Origin: an uncultured Eubacterium sp.
Lineage (GTDB): Bacteria > Bacillota > Clostridia > Lachnospirales > Lachnospiraceae
Direction: 5' to 3'
Assembly: GCA_958446835.1 (NCBI GenBank)
Contig: CAUCXT010000008.1
Coordinates: 25,029 to 89,028 of the forward strand
Length of the DNA: 64,000 nt
Below the pieces are notes generated by a model. That model was not told the DNA's origin. It did not search any database and worked only from the letters and a program-made list of their open reading frames with translations. A program made the translations under genes and the position numbers. Every line of letters starts with the position of its first letter. The stretch's first letter is position 1. Shown one piece after another: positions 1 to 9,220 of the stretch.

Positions 1-293
1 CGGGTCTTGCAGCCACAGAGGTTGAGGGTGTTGAATGCATGTCGGGCAACATAACCAATGAACTTGTAAGCAAGCTTGGCATGAAGGTACTGTCTAAGGG
101 AGTTACAGTTGAGATAACTGATAAGACAGCTGTTGTATATATATCGGTTATTCTTAAGTATGGCTATTCAATCCCGGAGGTCAGCGAGAAGATTCAGGAA
201 CGTGTTGCCAGTGCAATTGAGACTATGACAGGTCTTACTGTAGCCGAGGTCAATATTAAGATTGCCGGCGTTAAGGTTGAAAACAATAAATAG
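1..293 (+). CDS. Asp23/Gls24 family protein (partial, 5' end outside window)
   Basis: The reading frame is open from base 3 to the stop at 291-293, so the gene begins before the window and the Met at 39 is internal. The 96 visible residues match the C-terminal part of the Asp23/Gls24 (DUF322) family: a beta-rich section around 'VVYISVILKYG' followed by a helix and a closing 'VNIKIAGVKV' strand. Family members are small cell-envelope stress proteins; their biochemical role is not settled. Position directly before nusB is a common clostridial arrangement. A second, full-length paralogue lies at 61618-61977. Confidence 0.85.
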   Translation, partial: GLAATEVEGVECMSGNITNELVSKLGMKVLSKGVTVEITDKTAVVYISVILKYGYSIPEVSEKIQERVASAIETMTGLTVAEVNIKIAGVKVENNK

Positions 294-310
294 AACATAA
301 GCAGAGCATG

Positions 311-341
311 ATGAAGGCCTTGAGCATTTCGGGGCCTTCAT
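311..341 (+). terminator. Hairpin between asp23 and nusB
   Basis: ATGAAGGCC (311-319) and GGCCTTCAT (333-341) form a perfect 9-bp stem with a 13-base loop just after the asp23 stop. Only a weak T-rich stretch follows, so it may attenuate or partly terminate rather than stop transcription fully. Confidence 0.45.
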
Positions 342-369
342 TGTTGCTGAATTGAAAGGATTTTCAGAT

Positions 370-765
370 ATGAGAAGAAGTGAAATAAGAGAGCATGTAT
401 TTAAACTGTTATTCCGTGTGGAATTTCATGATGCGGCTGAGTTAGCAGAGCAGGACAAGTTATATTTTGAACCGCTTGAATTGACACCGGAGCACAAGAA
501 GCTTATAAGTGACAGAACCAGGCTTATAGAGGATAAGCTCCCGGAAATAGATAAGAAGATAGAAGAGCTTTCTGTAGGCTGGAAGAAGGAACGTATAGGT
601 AAGGTTGAGCTTACAATATTAAGACTTGCAATTTATGAAGCCTTATATGACGATGACGTTCCTGCCGGAGTGGCAATCAATGAAGCTATAGAGCTTGCCA
701 AGAAGTATGGTGGGGATGATTCGCCTTCATTTGTAAACGGAATACTTGGAAAGCTTACAAAATAA
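370..765 (+). CDS. nusB: Transcription antitermination factor NusB
   Basis: NusB binds boxA RNA together with ribosomal protein S10 and helps form the antitermination complex on rRNA operons. The 131-residue all-helical protein starts with the family-typical 'MRRSEIREHVFKLLF' and ends with 'FVNGILGKL', as NusB does. The ATG at 370 is chosen because AAAGGA at 355-360 lies about nine bases upstream; the in-frame TTG at 352 has no good ribosome site. It lies in the usual clostridial order asp23-nusB-xseA. Confidence 0.93.
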   Translation: MRRSEIREHVFKLLFRVEFHDAAELAEQDKLYFEPLELTPEHKKLISDRTRLIEDKLPEIDKKIEELSVGWKKERIGKVELTILRLAIYEALYDDDVPAGVAINEAIELAKKYGGDDSPSFVNGILGKLTK

Positions 766-839
766 CATTTCAATTACAGTGTTACTCAGGTTATAGACAT
801 ATAATAATAGACGATATTGCTAAGGAAGGGTTTGGAAAC

Positions 840-2045
840 GTGGCTGGTTTGGAAGCTTTTAGCGTAAGTAAAATAAATCAATACATCAGGAATATGTTCC
901 AGACAGACTTTCTGCTCAAGAATGTGCGTGTCGCCGGGGAGGTTTCCAACTGCAAATACCACAGCTCAGGGCATATATATTTCACTCTCAAGGATGAGGC
1001 GAGCGCTCTTCCTTGTGTCATGTACGCCAGTGACAGGGCAGGTATGAAATTTACACTGGACGATGGAATGAAGATTATAGCTTCAGGACGTATCAGTGTA
1101 TATGAAAGAGACGGAAAATATCAGCTATATGTCAAGTCCGCACAGCGGGATGGGGCAGGCGCATTGTACGAGCGCTACCTTGCACTTAAGACGGAGCTTG
1201 AGGAGATGGGAATGTTCGATGCCTCGTATAAAAAGCCTCTTCCTAAGTATGCACTCAATATCGGTGTTGTCACCGCGCAGACCGGTGCGGTAATCCACGA
1301 TATACAGAATGTCGCATACAGACGCAACCCATATATACAGATATATCTTTATCCGGCTAAGGTTCAGGGTGAAGGTGCCGCAGAGACGATATGTGATGGT
1401 ATCAGGACGCTTGACGCAATGAACCTGGATATAATAATCATAGGCAGGGGCGGAGGAAGCATAGAGGATCTCTGGGCATTCAACGAGGAGTGTGTTGCGC
1501 GTGCAATCTTTGAATGTAATACACCTATTATTTCCGCTGTCGGTCATGAGACCGATTTTACAATAGCAGATTTCGTTGCTGATATGCGTGCTCCCACGCC
1601 ATCGGCTGCAGCGGAATTGGCTGTATTTGACTATGCACAGTGGTGTGAGCGTATCAGGCAGTATGATGATGCACTCTACAGGGCGATGTCTGAGAAAATA
1701 CGCGTGTATAGAAACAGGCTTGCTTCATTAAATATGGAGCTTAAGAACTGTGCACCTGAGCGCAGACTGCTTGATAATAAGCAATATCTTGATTCACTTC
1801 GGTTACGCCTTGACAACTGTATGGACAGAATGATGGAGAATTATCGTCATAGATTCAAGCTGTCCGCGGCCAGATTAAGCGGACTTTCTCCACTTTCCAA
1901 AATCAGTGGAGGTTTTGGATATCTCGAGGATTCACATGGAAAGACAATCAGGTCGATAGAGGATGTTGACCGCGGAGAGCTTATAAAAATCATAGTGTCT
2001 GATGGAAGTATCAGTGCGACCGTTGCGGATAAGGAGAAGATGTAG
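840..2045 (+). CDS. xseA: Exodeoxyribonuclease VII large subunit
   Basis: This 401-residue protein is the catalytic subunit of ExoVII, which degrades single-stranded DNA into short oligonucleotides. An N-terminal OB-fold (about residues 1-110, with 'VAGEVSNCKYHSSGHIYFTL') precedes the nuclease domain containing 'GRGGGSIEDLWAFN' and 'SAVGHETDFTIADFVAD', followed by the helical C-terminal segment. It starts at GTG 840 with AAGGAAGG at 822-829. The small-subunit gene follows three bases after the stop, so the two are co-transcribed. Confidence 0.95.
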   Translation: MAGLEAFSVSKINQYIRNMFQTDFLLKNVRVAGEVSNCKYHSSGHIYFTLKDEASALPCVMYASDRAGMKFTLDDGMKIIASGRISVYERDGKYQLYVKSAQRDGAGALYERYLALKTELEEMGMFDASYKKPLPKYALNIGVVTAQTGAVIHDIQNVAYRRNPYIQIYLYPAKVQGEGAAETICDGIRTLDAMNLDIIIIGRGGGSIEDLWAFNEECVARAIFECNTPIISAVGHETDFTIADFVADMRAPTPSAAAELAVFDYAQWCERIRQYDDALYRAMSEKIRVYRNRLASLNMELKNCAPERRLLDNKQYLDSLRLRLDNCMDRMMENYRHRFKLSAARLSGLSPLSKISGGFGYLEDSHGKTIRSIEDVDRGELIKIIVSDGSISATVADKEKM

Positions 2046-2048
2046 ATA

Positions 2049-2276
2049 ATGGCCAAGGCAAAGAGTGTTAGTATAGAAGAGAATTTTGAACAACTAGAAG
2101 ATATTATAGGTCGTCTTGAGAGTAATGAATTATCTCTTGAGGAGGCGTTTAAAGTATATGAAACAGGTATTAAGCTGACAGCACAATGCTCAAAGCAGCT
2201 TGATAAGGTAGAAAAACAGTTGATAACACTTAGAAATGAAGCTGATTCACAGGCTTCAGATGGAGATGAAAATTAA
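2049..2276 (+). CDS. xseB: Exodeoxyribonuclease VII small subunit
   Basis: A 75-residue acidic helical protein with the family signature 'FEQLEDIIGRLESNELSLEE' followed by 'YETGIKL'. XseB subunits form helical arms around XseA and are needed for nuclease function. The ATG at 2049 sits three bases after the xseA stop, as expected for a coupled pair. Confidence 0.93.
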   Translation: MAKAKSVSIEENFEQLEDIIGRLESNELSLEEAFKVYETGIKLTAQCSKQLDKVEKQLITLRNEADSQASDGDEN

Positions 2277-2279
2277 TTG

Positions 2280-3203
2280 ATGGGAACTAATATGTCAGAC
2301 TATCAGGAGCAGCTTCGTATCCGAACGGAGTATGCCAATGAGGTAATACAGAAATATCTTCCTGTGGAAGAGGGATATTTAACAGAACTCGTCTCGGCTA
2401 TGAACTATAGTGTTATGGTAGGCGGAAAGAGATTAAGACCGGTTTTTATTGATAGTGTATATAGACTTATGGGTGGGAAAAGTGAAATCCGCGAGCCTTT
2501 CATGGCAGCGATGGAGTATCTGCACACATATTCTCTTGTGCATGATGATATGCCGGCAATAGATAATGATGAGCTTCGCAGAGGAAAGCCTACAACACAC
2601 AAGAAATATGGCGAGGCATGCGGTCTGTTGGCAGGTGATGGGCTTCTGCATTGGTCAACCCAGACAGCTATGAGGGCTTTTTTATATGCCGATGATGTGA
2701 ATACCAAGGATGCAGCTATTCAGGCATTGTCCGTTTTTGCAGAGAAATCAGGCCCACATGGCATGCTTGGCGGACAGTCGGTTGATGTTCTTTTTACGGG
2801 GAAGCATCCGGAAAAGGAAAGACTTGATTATATATATAGATTAAAAACCTGTGCTCTTATTGAGGCGTCAATGATGATGGGTGCCATACTGGCAGGCGCC
2901 GGTAACGAGAGTGTTGCACAGTTCGAGGATATAGGACGTAGCGTTGGAATGGCTTTTCAGATTCAGGATGATATTCTGGATTGTATCGGTGATGCTGCAT
3001 TGCTTGGAAAGCCTCTTAACAGTGATGAGAAGAACGGCAAGACAACCTATGTGACTTTATTCGGTATAGATACAGCCAGAGCTGAGGTGGAAAGACTTTC
3101 TGAAAATGCAAGGCATACACTTGAGAGTGTCGATTCAGCAGATAAGAACGAAAAGAATTTTCTTATATGGCTGATAGAAAGCCTCGTAAAACGTGTGTAC
3201 TAG
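2280..3203 (+). CDS. ispA: Polyprenyl (farnesyl) diphosphate synthase
   Basis: An E-isoprenyl diphosphate synthase of 307 residues that condenses IPP with allylic diphosphates to give C15 (possibly C20) prenyl diphosphate for undecaprenyl and quinone synthesis. Both aspartate-rich motifs are present: 'HDDMPAIDND' with the two-residue insertion typical of bacterial FPP synthases, and 'FQIQDDILD'. The start is uncertain: ATG 2280 directly follows the xseB stop, and ATG 2292 is also possible. It lies in the conserved xseAB-ispA-dxs isoprenoid operon. Confidence 0.92.
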   Translation: MGTNMSDYQEQLRIRTEYANEVIQKYLPVEEGYLTELVSAMNYSVMVGGKRLRPVFIDSVYRLMGGKSEIREPFMAAMEYLHTYSLVHDDMPAIDNDELRRGKPTTHKKYGEACGLLAGDGLLHWSTQTAMRAFLYADDVNTKDAAIQALSVFAEKSGPHGMLGGQSVDVLFTGKHPEKERLDYIYRLKTCALIEASMMMGAILAGAGNESVAQFEDIGRSVGMAFQIQDDILDCIGDAALLGKPLNSDEKNGKTTYVTLFGIDTARAEVERLSENARHTLESVDSADKNEKNFLIWLIESLVKRVY

Positions 3204-3221
3204 ATGAAACGAGGTTATACT

Positions 3222-5072
3222 ATGATACTAGATTCAATAAATAAGGCAAATGATATAAAAAATGTTCCTGTTGAAGAGCTGCCAATATTAGCTTCTGAAA
3301 TCAGGGAATTTCTGATAGAGCATATCAGCCATACGGGAGGACATTTAGCCTCTAACCTTGGTACGGTTGAGCTTACGATGGCTATGCACCTTTCATTCAA
3401 CCTTCCTGAGGACAAGCTTGTGTGGGATGTCGGACATCAGGCATACACGCATAAGATACTTACAGGACGTAAGGATGGCTTTGATTCTCTCAGACAGTAT
3501 GGTGGGATGAGCGGATTCCCTAAGAGGCGTGAGAGCGAATGTGACAGCTTCGATACAGGGCACAGCTCAACATCAATCTCAGCGGGGCTTGGATATGTCA
3601 AGGCAAGGGATTTGTCGGGCGGGCACAATTATGTTGTGTCCATTATAGGTGATGGCGCGCTCACAGGCGGGCTTGCCCTTGAGGCGCTTAATAATGCTGC
3701 GGAGAACCAGAGCAATTTCATAATTGTCTTAAATGATAATAATATGTCGATTTCGCCGAATGTAGGTGCTATTTCATCGCTGTTGACAGGTATCAGGGGT
3801 GACAATGCCTACAGGGACATCAATGATAATGTTAAAAATTCGCTCAAGAAGATTCCTGTGTATGGTGACAAGATAGTGTCACAGGTGCAGAAGGCAAAGA
3901 GCGGAATAAAGCAGCTTTTTCTGCCGGGTATGAAATTTGAGGATATGGGAATCACATATCTTGGGCCGGTTGACGGTCACGATATAGGTAAGTTGTGCAA
4001 GATGTTTAAGATTGCCAAGAAAATGAACACATCAGTCATTGTGCATGTCATCACCGAGAAGGGAAGAGGTTATGAACCGGCAAGGTTGAAGCCGGAGAAA
4101 TTTCATGGTGTAAGTCCTTTCGATGTGATAACCGGCAAGCCTGTTACAGTGACTAATACAAGCTATACGGAAGTTTTCTCCAGAAAAATCTGTGATATGG
4201 CCCAGAAGGATAATAGGATTGTAGCCATCACGGCATCAATGGCAGCAGGAACCGGTCTTTCCAGATTCCAGAAAAGGTTTCCGCTGAGATTTTTTGATGT
4301 CGGAATAGCAGAGGAACATGCCGTAACATTCGCGGCAGGTCTGGCAGCAGGTGGACTCAAGCCTTATTTTGCCGTATACTCTTCATTCCTGCAGAGAGGT
4401 TTTGATGAGATTTTACATGACGTATGTATCCAGAAGCTCCCGGTAGTCTTTATGATAGACCGAGCCGGTCTGGTAGGGAGTGATGGTGAGACACATCAGG
4501 GTATATATGACTATTCATATATGAATATTATACCGGGGATGACGGTTATGGCTCCTAAGAACAGACTGGAACTCATGGATATGATGGAATTCGCGAACAG
4601 CTTTGATGGCCCTGTTGCAATCAGATATCCAAGAGGTAGTGTTTCGGATATTTTTTCGGATATTAAAAACGAAGTTTCTTATGGAAAAGCTGAACGAATC
4701 TACGATGGAGAGGGAACGGCAATATTAACTATAGGCGCTTCCATTGAGGAAGGTGCGCAGGTATATAAGCTGCTTAAGGAAAGAGGGGAGAACCCATCAC
4801 TTATCAATGCGCGATTTGAAAATCCTATAGATATAGAACTCATTAAGGAACTTGAAAATAAGCATGAAAAGCTGCTCACGATAGAGGAGAACATCACTGC
4901 AGGTGGTTTTGGAATGAATGTCCTGCGCGCGGTAAATGAGAACAGAATTAATTTAAAGGTTATAAATGCTGCTCTTCCTGATGAGTATATTCAGCATGGT
5001 GGAGTAAGTAAGCTTAAAGAGGTTTATGGATTTACCCCTGAAGCAATCATAGAAAAACTGGACAGCTATTAA
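3222..5072 (+). CDS. dxs: 1-deoxy-D-xylulose-5-phosphate synthase
   Basis: Catalyses the first step of the MEP pathway: TPP-dependent condensation of pyruvate and glyceraldehyde-3-phosphate. At 616 residues it has normal length. Visible landmarks are 'WDVGHQAYTHKILTGR', the TPP motif 'GDGALTGGLALEALNNA', and the transketolase-type pyrimidine domain with 'FFDVGIAEEHAVTFAAGLA'. ATG 3222 is preferred over ATG 3204 because GAGG at 3211-3214 gives proper spacing and 'MILDSINKANDIK' aligns with the usual N-terminus. Follows ispA directly. Confidence 0.96.
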   Translation: MILDSINKANDIKNVPVEELPILASEIREFLIEHISHTGGHLASNLGTVELTMAMHLSFNLPEDKLVWDVGHQAYTHKILTGRKDGFDSLRQYGGMSGFPKRRESECDSFDTGHSSTSISAGLGYVKARDLSGGHNYVVSIIGDGALTGGLALEALNNAAENQSNFIIVLNDNNMSISPNVGAISSLLTGIRGDNAYRDINDNVKNSLKKIPVYGDKIVSQVQKAKSGIKQLFLPGMKFEDMGITYLGPVDGHDIGKLCKMFKIAKKMNTSVIVHVITEKGRGYEPARLKPEKFHGVSPFDVITGKPVTVTNTSYTEVFSRKICDMAQKDNRIVAITASMAAGTGLSRFQKRFPLRFFDVGIAEEHAVTFAAGLAAGGLKPYFAVYSSFLQRGFDEILHDVCIQKLPVVFMIDRAGLVGSDGETHQGIYDYSYMNIIPGMTVMAPKNRLELMDMMEFANSFDGPVAIRYPRGSVSDIFSDIKNEVSYGKAERIYDGEGTAILTIGASIEEGAQVYKLLKERGENPSLINARFENPIDIELIKELENKHEKLLTIEENITAGGFGMNVLRAVNENRINLKVINAALPDEYIQHGGVSKLKEVYGFTPEAIIEKLDSY

Positions 5073-5152
5073 GCTGTATATGCGATTTGCCGTTGAGCGA
5101 AGGCAGATTGCTTTTATTGCAGCTTTAGATGATAAATCGCTCGGAAATGAGG
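5071..5152 (+). promoter_or_regulatory. Structured leader A upstream of tlyA
   Basis: The dxs-tlyA gap holds a 10-bp hairpin (5082-5091 with 5102-5111, two or more G-U pairs) enclosed by AAGCTG/CAGCTT (5071-5076 with 5120-5125). The loop GAGCGA (5095-5100) is complementary to TCGCTC (5137-5142), seven bases before the GAGG ribosome site at 5149-5152, so a pseudoknot is possible. Closely related sequence and architecture occur upstream of spoIVB. The ligand or factor, if any, is unknown. Confidence 0.5.
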
Positions 5153-5158
5153 ATTACT

Positions 5159-5956
5159 ATGAAAGAAAGACTGGATGTGCTCGTTGTTGAACGCCGGCTT
5201 GCCGATTCGAGGGAAAAGGCTAAGGCAATAATCATGGCGGGCAATGTGTTCGTGAATGGTCAGCGTGAAGATAAGGCAGGCTCCATGTTTGACGTCACAA
5301 GCCAGATAGAAATACACGGTGTTACGATGAAGTATGTAAGCAGAGGCGGGCTTAAGCTTGAAAAGGCTATGACACATTTTAACATATCACTAGAGGGCAA
5401 AGTATGTATGGATGTAGGTGCATCGACAGGCGGTTTTACAGACTGCATGCTGCAAAATGGTGCGGTGAAGGTGTATTCCGTTGATGTTGGTCACGGTCAG
5501 CTTGATTGGAGATTACGTCAGGATGAACGCGTTGTTGTGATGGAAAAGACGAACATCAAGTTTGTGACACCGGAGGATATAGATGATGTTATTGATTTTG
5601 CAAGTATCGATGTCTCCTTTATTTCTTTGACGAAGGTTCTTCTGCCTGTGCGTGCCCTGTTAAGGGACGGTGGAGAGGTTGCAGCGCTTATTAAGCCACA
5701 GTTTGAAGCAGGAAGGGAGAAGGTAGGCAAGAAAGGCGTGGTGAGGGATAAGGCAGTCCATATTGAGGTTATTGAGAATGTGACGGCATTTGCAGCGGCT
5801 AACGGATTTATTCCGCTTAACCTTGAGTTTTCACCTATAAAGGGACCTGAGGGGAACATCGAATATCTGCTTCATCTTAGAAAGAGTGATGAGGAGCCGG
5901 GCGAGCTTCCATTTAATATTCGCGAAATTGTTGAAAAAGCACACGAAATGTTGTAA
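5159..5956 (+). CDS. tlyA: TlyA family rRNA 2'-O-methyltransferase (S4 + FtsJ domains)
   Basis: A 265-residue protein with an N-terminal S4 RNA-binding domain ('RLDVLVVERRLADSREKAK') and an FtsJ/RrmJ-like SAM methyltransferase domain containing 'VGASTGGFTDCML', 'SVDVGHGQLDWRLR' and 'ALIKPQFE'. Characterised TlyA proteins 2'-O-methylate cytidines of 16S and 23S rRNA. ATG 5159 is chosen for GAGG at 5149-5152; the upstream in-frame start at 5129 lies inside the structured leader. Sits in the conserved dxs-tlyA-nadK-argR-recN order. Confidence 0.92.
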   Translation: MKERLDVLVVERRLADSREKAKAIIMAGNVFVNGQREDKAGSMFDVTSQIEIHGVTMKYVSRGGLKLEKAMTHFNISLEGKVCMDVGASTGGFTDCMLQNGAVKVYSVDVGHGQLDWRLRQDERVVVMEKTNIKFVTPEDIDDVIDFASIDVSFISLTKVLLPVRALLRDGGEVAALIKPQFEAGREKVGKKGVVRDKAVHIEVIENVTAFAAANGFIPLNLEFSPIKGPEGNIEYLLHLRKSDEEPGELPFNIREIVEKAHEML

Positions 5957-5995
5957 CATATATATAATTTTTTACAGAAGGGTAAGGCTACAGTG

Positions 5996-6853
5996 ATGGA
6001 AAAATTTTTTATTGTCACCAACACGGCAAAGGATAAGGATTTAGTTTTTACCAACAGCATAATAGATTATCTGAAGGCTAAGGGAAAGACCTGTTATACG
6101 CAGACAAGAGAGGCTGTGAATAATACCGACTATAATTACACAAATGCTGATTTAGTTCCGGATGATACGGACTGTGTTATTGTGCTTGGCGGTGACGGAA
6201 CGCTTATTCAGGCTGCAAGGGATTTGAGCCAGCTGGAGCTTCCTCTTCTTGGAATTAATATAGGGACATTGGGATTCCTTGTTGATATAGATAAGGATCA
6301 GGCTTTTCCTGCCATTGATTGTGTTCTCGGAGGAGACTATGAGATAGATGAGAGAATGATGCTTGAGGGCAAGACATACAGGGATGGACAGCTTATTTAC
6401 ACCAATGTTGCGCTAAATGATATTGTTATTAATAGAAGCGGAGCACTCAGGGTAATTGATTTCGATATATATGTCAACGATGAATACTTGACTTCCTATA
6501 CGGCGGACGGACTTATTATTTCCACACCTACCGGCTCGACTGCATATAATCTCTCAGCCGGAGGTCCGATTGCGCAGCCGAACTCAGAGCTTATTATTCT
6601 CACACCTGTATGCCCACATAAAATCAATCAGAGAAGTATTATCCTTGATTCGTTCGACGAAATCTGTGTGAAGATGAGCAAGAGCCGTTCAAACCAGGAG
6701 GAGAGAGTTGCCTCATTTGACGGAGAGCTGCATACAAATCTTATTTCAGGAGATAAGGTTATTATTACAAGGGCACCTAAAAAGGCGAAGATTGTAAAGA
6801 CAAGTAAGCTCAGCTTCTTTCAGGTTTTGGGAAAGAAAATGAGTGTGATATAG
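5996..6853 (+). CDS. nadK: NAD kinase
   Basis: Phosphorylates NAD to NADP, the only de novo NADP source. The 285-residue protein carries the 'VLGGDGTLIQAAR' motif, 'GINIGTLGFL', and the second signature 'STPTGSTAYNLSAGGPI'. ATG 5996 is used (a GTG lies one codon upstream) with AGAAGGGTAAGG at about 5976-5987. Located between tlyA and argR as in many clostridia. Confidence 0.95.
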   Translation: MEKFFIVTNTAKDKDLVFTNSIIDYLKAKGKTCYTQTREAVNNTDYNYTNADLVPDDTDCVIVLGGDGTLIQAARDLSQLELPLLGINIGTLGFLVDIDKDQAFPAIDCVLGGDYEIDERMMLEGKTYRDGQLIYTNVALNDIVINRSGALRVIDFDIYVNDEYLTSYTADGLIISTPTGSTAYNLSAGGPIAQPNSELIILTPVCPHKINQRSIILDSFDEICVKMSKSRSNQEERVASFDGELHTNLISGDKVIITRAPKKAKIVKTSKLSFFQVLGKKMSVI

Positions 6854-6885
6854 ACGCATATATAAAATGAAAGCGGGGATTAAAT

Positions 6886-7338
6886 ATGAAGGCTGAACGC
6901 CACGCCAAAGTTATTGAACTCATACGCAAGTATGATATAGAAACGCAGGAAGATCTTGCGGACAGACTTAACAGTGAAGGATATAATGTGACGCAGGCAA
7001 CCGTCTCAAGAGATATAAGGGAGCTCAAGCTCACAAAAGTTTCTAATGGAGCCGGAAAGCAGAAGTATGTTATTCTTGATGGCAAAGACAGCACTATGAG
7101 TGAGAAGTTTATCCGTATTCTCAAAGAAGCGTATATATCAGTTGATATGGCGCAGAATATTCTTGTTGTCAAGACAGTTTCGGGAATGGCGATGGCGGTA
7201 GCGGCTGCGATAGATGCAATGCCTTGGCATGAGATTGTCGGCTGTATAGCCGGTGATGACACAGTAATGTGTGCGGTGAGAACAGTTGAGGATACGAAGG
7301 ACCTCATGGATAAGATACATAAATTGGTAAATAAGTAA
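6886..7338 (+). CDS. argR: Arginine repressor / AhrC-type regulator
   Basis: A 150-residue ArgR protein: N-terminal winged helix with 'YDIETQEDLADRLNSEGY' and 'TQATVSRDIRELKL', then the C-terminal oligomerisation and arginine-binding domain with 'IDAMPWHEIVGCIAGDDT'. ArgR hexamers bind ARG boxes to control arginine metabolism. No arg genes are near; the location before recN is the ancestral Firmicute one. Confidence 0.95.
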   Translation: MKAERHAKVIELIRKYDIETQEDLADRLNSEGYNVTQATVSRDIRELKLTKVSNGAGKQKYVILDGKDSTMSEKFIRILKEAYISVDMAQNILVVKTVSGMAMAVAAAIDAMPWHEIVGCIAGDDTVMCAVRTVEDTKDLMDKIHKLVNK

Positions 7339-7392
7339 AAATTACGGGGGATACCTTTTATACAGAGAGATTCTGTCAGAAGGAGGAAATAT

Positions 7393-9057
7393 ATGTTAAT
7401 TAATTTGCATGTTAAGAATCTTGCCCTTATTGATGAAGCAGATGTCTTTTTTGATGAAGGTCTTAACATTCTTACAGGTGAAACGGGAGCTGGTAAATCT
7501 ATTTTATTAGGCTCCATAAACCTTGCACTGGGAGCAAAAGCTTCACGCGATATTCTTGGAAAGCATGGGGACTATGCAAGTGTTGAACTTTTGTTTCAGG
7601 TTGATGATTCCACGGTGTCGGCGCTCGCCGCAAAAGATATCTTTGTCACAGATAATCAGGTTTTGATTTCCAGAAAATTCACTGAAAACAGAAATATTAT
7701 GAAGATAAACGGTGAGAATGTCACTCTGGCAACAGTCCGTGATATAACGTCGCTCTTAATTGATATACACGGTCAGCATGAGCACCAGTCGCTTATCTAT
7801 CCTGCTAACCACTTGAAGATACTTGACAGATATGCAAGGCATGAGCTCGAGGGCATCATGAAGGAGTATTCCAGGGCTTATGAGGAGTACAAGACACTTG
7901 AGCACAGGCTGTCCGAATTTGACATGGACGAAGAGGAAAGAAAGAGAAATCTTGATTTTCTGGAATATGAGATAAATGAGATTGAGGCTGCGGCTATACA
8001 TCCCGGAGAAGATGAGAGCCTTGAATCTGAGCACCGCAAGGCGAAAAATTCAAGAAAAATCGCTGAGGCACTCGCACAGGCAGAGGAATGTGTCAATTCT
8101 GATGATGGCGATAATGCTGCTGAGCTTATCGGAAGAGCATATAAGTCGATAAATGAGGTTATGCAGTATGATGAGGCGATGGAGGGCTTAGCCTCGCAGT
8201 TATCGGATATAGAGAGCCTTATATCGGATTTTGAAAGAGAGCTGTCAGCATACATGGCGGGTCTTGAATTTGACGAAGAGAAGTATTCACAGCTTGAGGA
8301 AAGACTTGACGTGATAAACAACTTAAAGGCAAAACACGGTGGCAGTATCGAAAGTGTTCTGGCTGCGCTTGAGGCAAAGAAACAGAAATATGATTTCCTT
8401 AATGAGTATGAAGCCAATCGCAGACTTGTACTTGCCGAACTTGAAAAATCGTATGATAAACTTGTAAAAACCGCAGATAATATAAGCAAAATAAGAAAAG
8501 AGGCTGCGGCAGGGCTTGAAAAAGAAATCACACAGGCGCTCATGGAGCTTAATTTTTTAAGTGTTGATTTTAGAATCGATTTTAAACCGCTTGAAAAACC
8601 TTCAGTAAACGGAATGGATCACGTTGAGTACCTCATCAGTGTGAATCCGGGAGAGGAGCCGAAGCCTCTTGCCAAGGTTGCCTCCGGAGGTGAGCTTTCA
8701 AGAATAATGCTTGCAATCAAGACCGTTCTCGCAGATCAGGATGAGATAGACACGCTCATTTTTGATGAGATAGACACCGGTATAAGCGGTAGGACGGCGC
8801 AGATGGTAGCTAACAAGCTTGACCAGATAGCAGACAAGCGTCAGGTAATATGCATAACCCATCTTCCACAGATAGCTGCGATGGCAAAGAAACATTTTGG
8901 AATAATCAAGTCGATAAAGGATAATAAAACCGTGACCAACATAACAGAACTTGACTATGACGGTTCCGTTATGGAGCTTGCCAGAATGTTAGGCGGTGAT
9001 TCGATTACAGATACCGCAATATCGAATGCCAGAGAGCTTAAAAGATACACACCATAA
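7393..9057 (+). CDS. recN: DNA repair protein RecN
   Basis: An SMC-like ATPase of 554 residues acting early in double-strand-break repair. Walker A 'GETGAGKSILLGSI' is near residue 30, a long coiled coil occupies about residues 150-370, and the C-terminal ATPase half has the signature 'VASGGELSRIMLAIK' and Walker B 'TLIFDEIDTGISGRT'. ATG 7393 follows AAGGAGG at 7380-7386. Downstream lies the structured spoIVB leader. Confidence 0.96.
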   Translation: MLINLHVKNLALIDEADVFFDEGLNILTGETGAGKSILLGSINLALGAKASRDILGKHGDYASVELLFQVDDSTVSALAAKDIFVTDNQVLISRKFTENRNIMKINGENVTLATVRDITSLLIDIHGQHEHQSLIYPANHLKILDRYARHELEGIMKEYSRAYEEYKTLEHRLSEFDMDEEERKRNLDFLEYEINEIEAAAIHPGEDESLESEHRKAKNSRKIAEALAQAEECVNSDDGDNAAELIGRAYKSINEVMQYDEAMEGLASQLSDIESLISDFERELSAYMAGLEFDEEKYSQLEERLDVINNLKAKHGGSIESVLAALEAKKQKYDFLNEYEANRRLVLAELEKSYDKLVKTADNISKIRKEAAAGLEKEITQALMELNFLSVDFRIDFKPLEKPSVNGMDHVEYLISVNPGEEPKPLAKVASGGELSRIMLAIKTVLADQDEIDTLIFDEIDTGISGRTAQMVANKLDQIADKRQVICITHLPQIAAMAKKHFGIIKSIKDNKTVTNITELDYDGSVMELARMLGGDSITDTAISNARELKRYTP

Positions 9058-9092
9058 TCTGTCTGTTTTAAAATAAATATGTGTTGCATACT

Positions 9093-9220
9093 AAGACCAT
9101 AACAAAACTTCAATACAGGCAATCCGTTTCGGGCGAAAACAGATTGCCTTGATGATGGATTGGGATGGTCTTTTGTTACATTTTCACCATCATTTCGCAA
9201 TAATTCGCTCAGAAATGGGG
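9093..9220 (+). promoter_or_regulatory. Structured leader B upstream of spoIVB
   Basis: In the recN-spoIVB gap, AGGCAATC (9117-9124) pairs perfectly with GATTGCCT (9142-9149). The loop contains GGGCGAA (9131-9137), which is complementary with one G-U pair to TTCGCTC (9204-9210), just before the GGGGG ribosome site at 9217-9221. AAGACCAT (9093-9100) with ATGGTCTT (9165-9172), and ATGATGG (9152-9158) with CCATCAT (9187-9193), are further stems. The loop, right arm and 3' strand resemble leader A upstream of tlyA. Confidence 0.5.

Noticed and set aside
6810..7517. 235-codon minus-strand ORF over argR and the start of recN
   Set aside because: It is an antisense shadow of two well-supported genes and spans their gap; no ribosome site or family pattern.
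7878..8543. 221-codon minus-strand ORF inside recN
   Set aside because: Ser/Leu-rich antisense of the recN coiled coil, explained by the codon bias of the sense strand.
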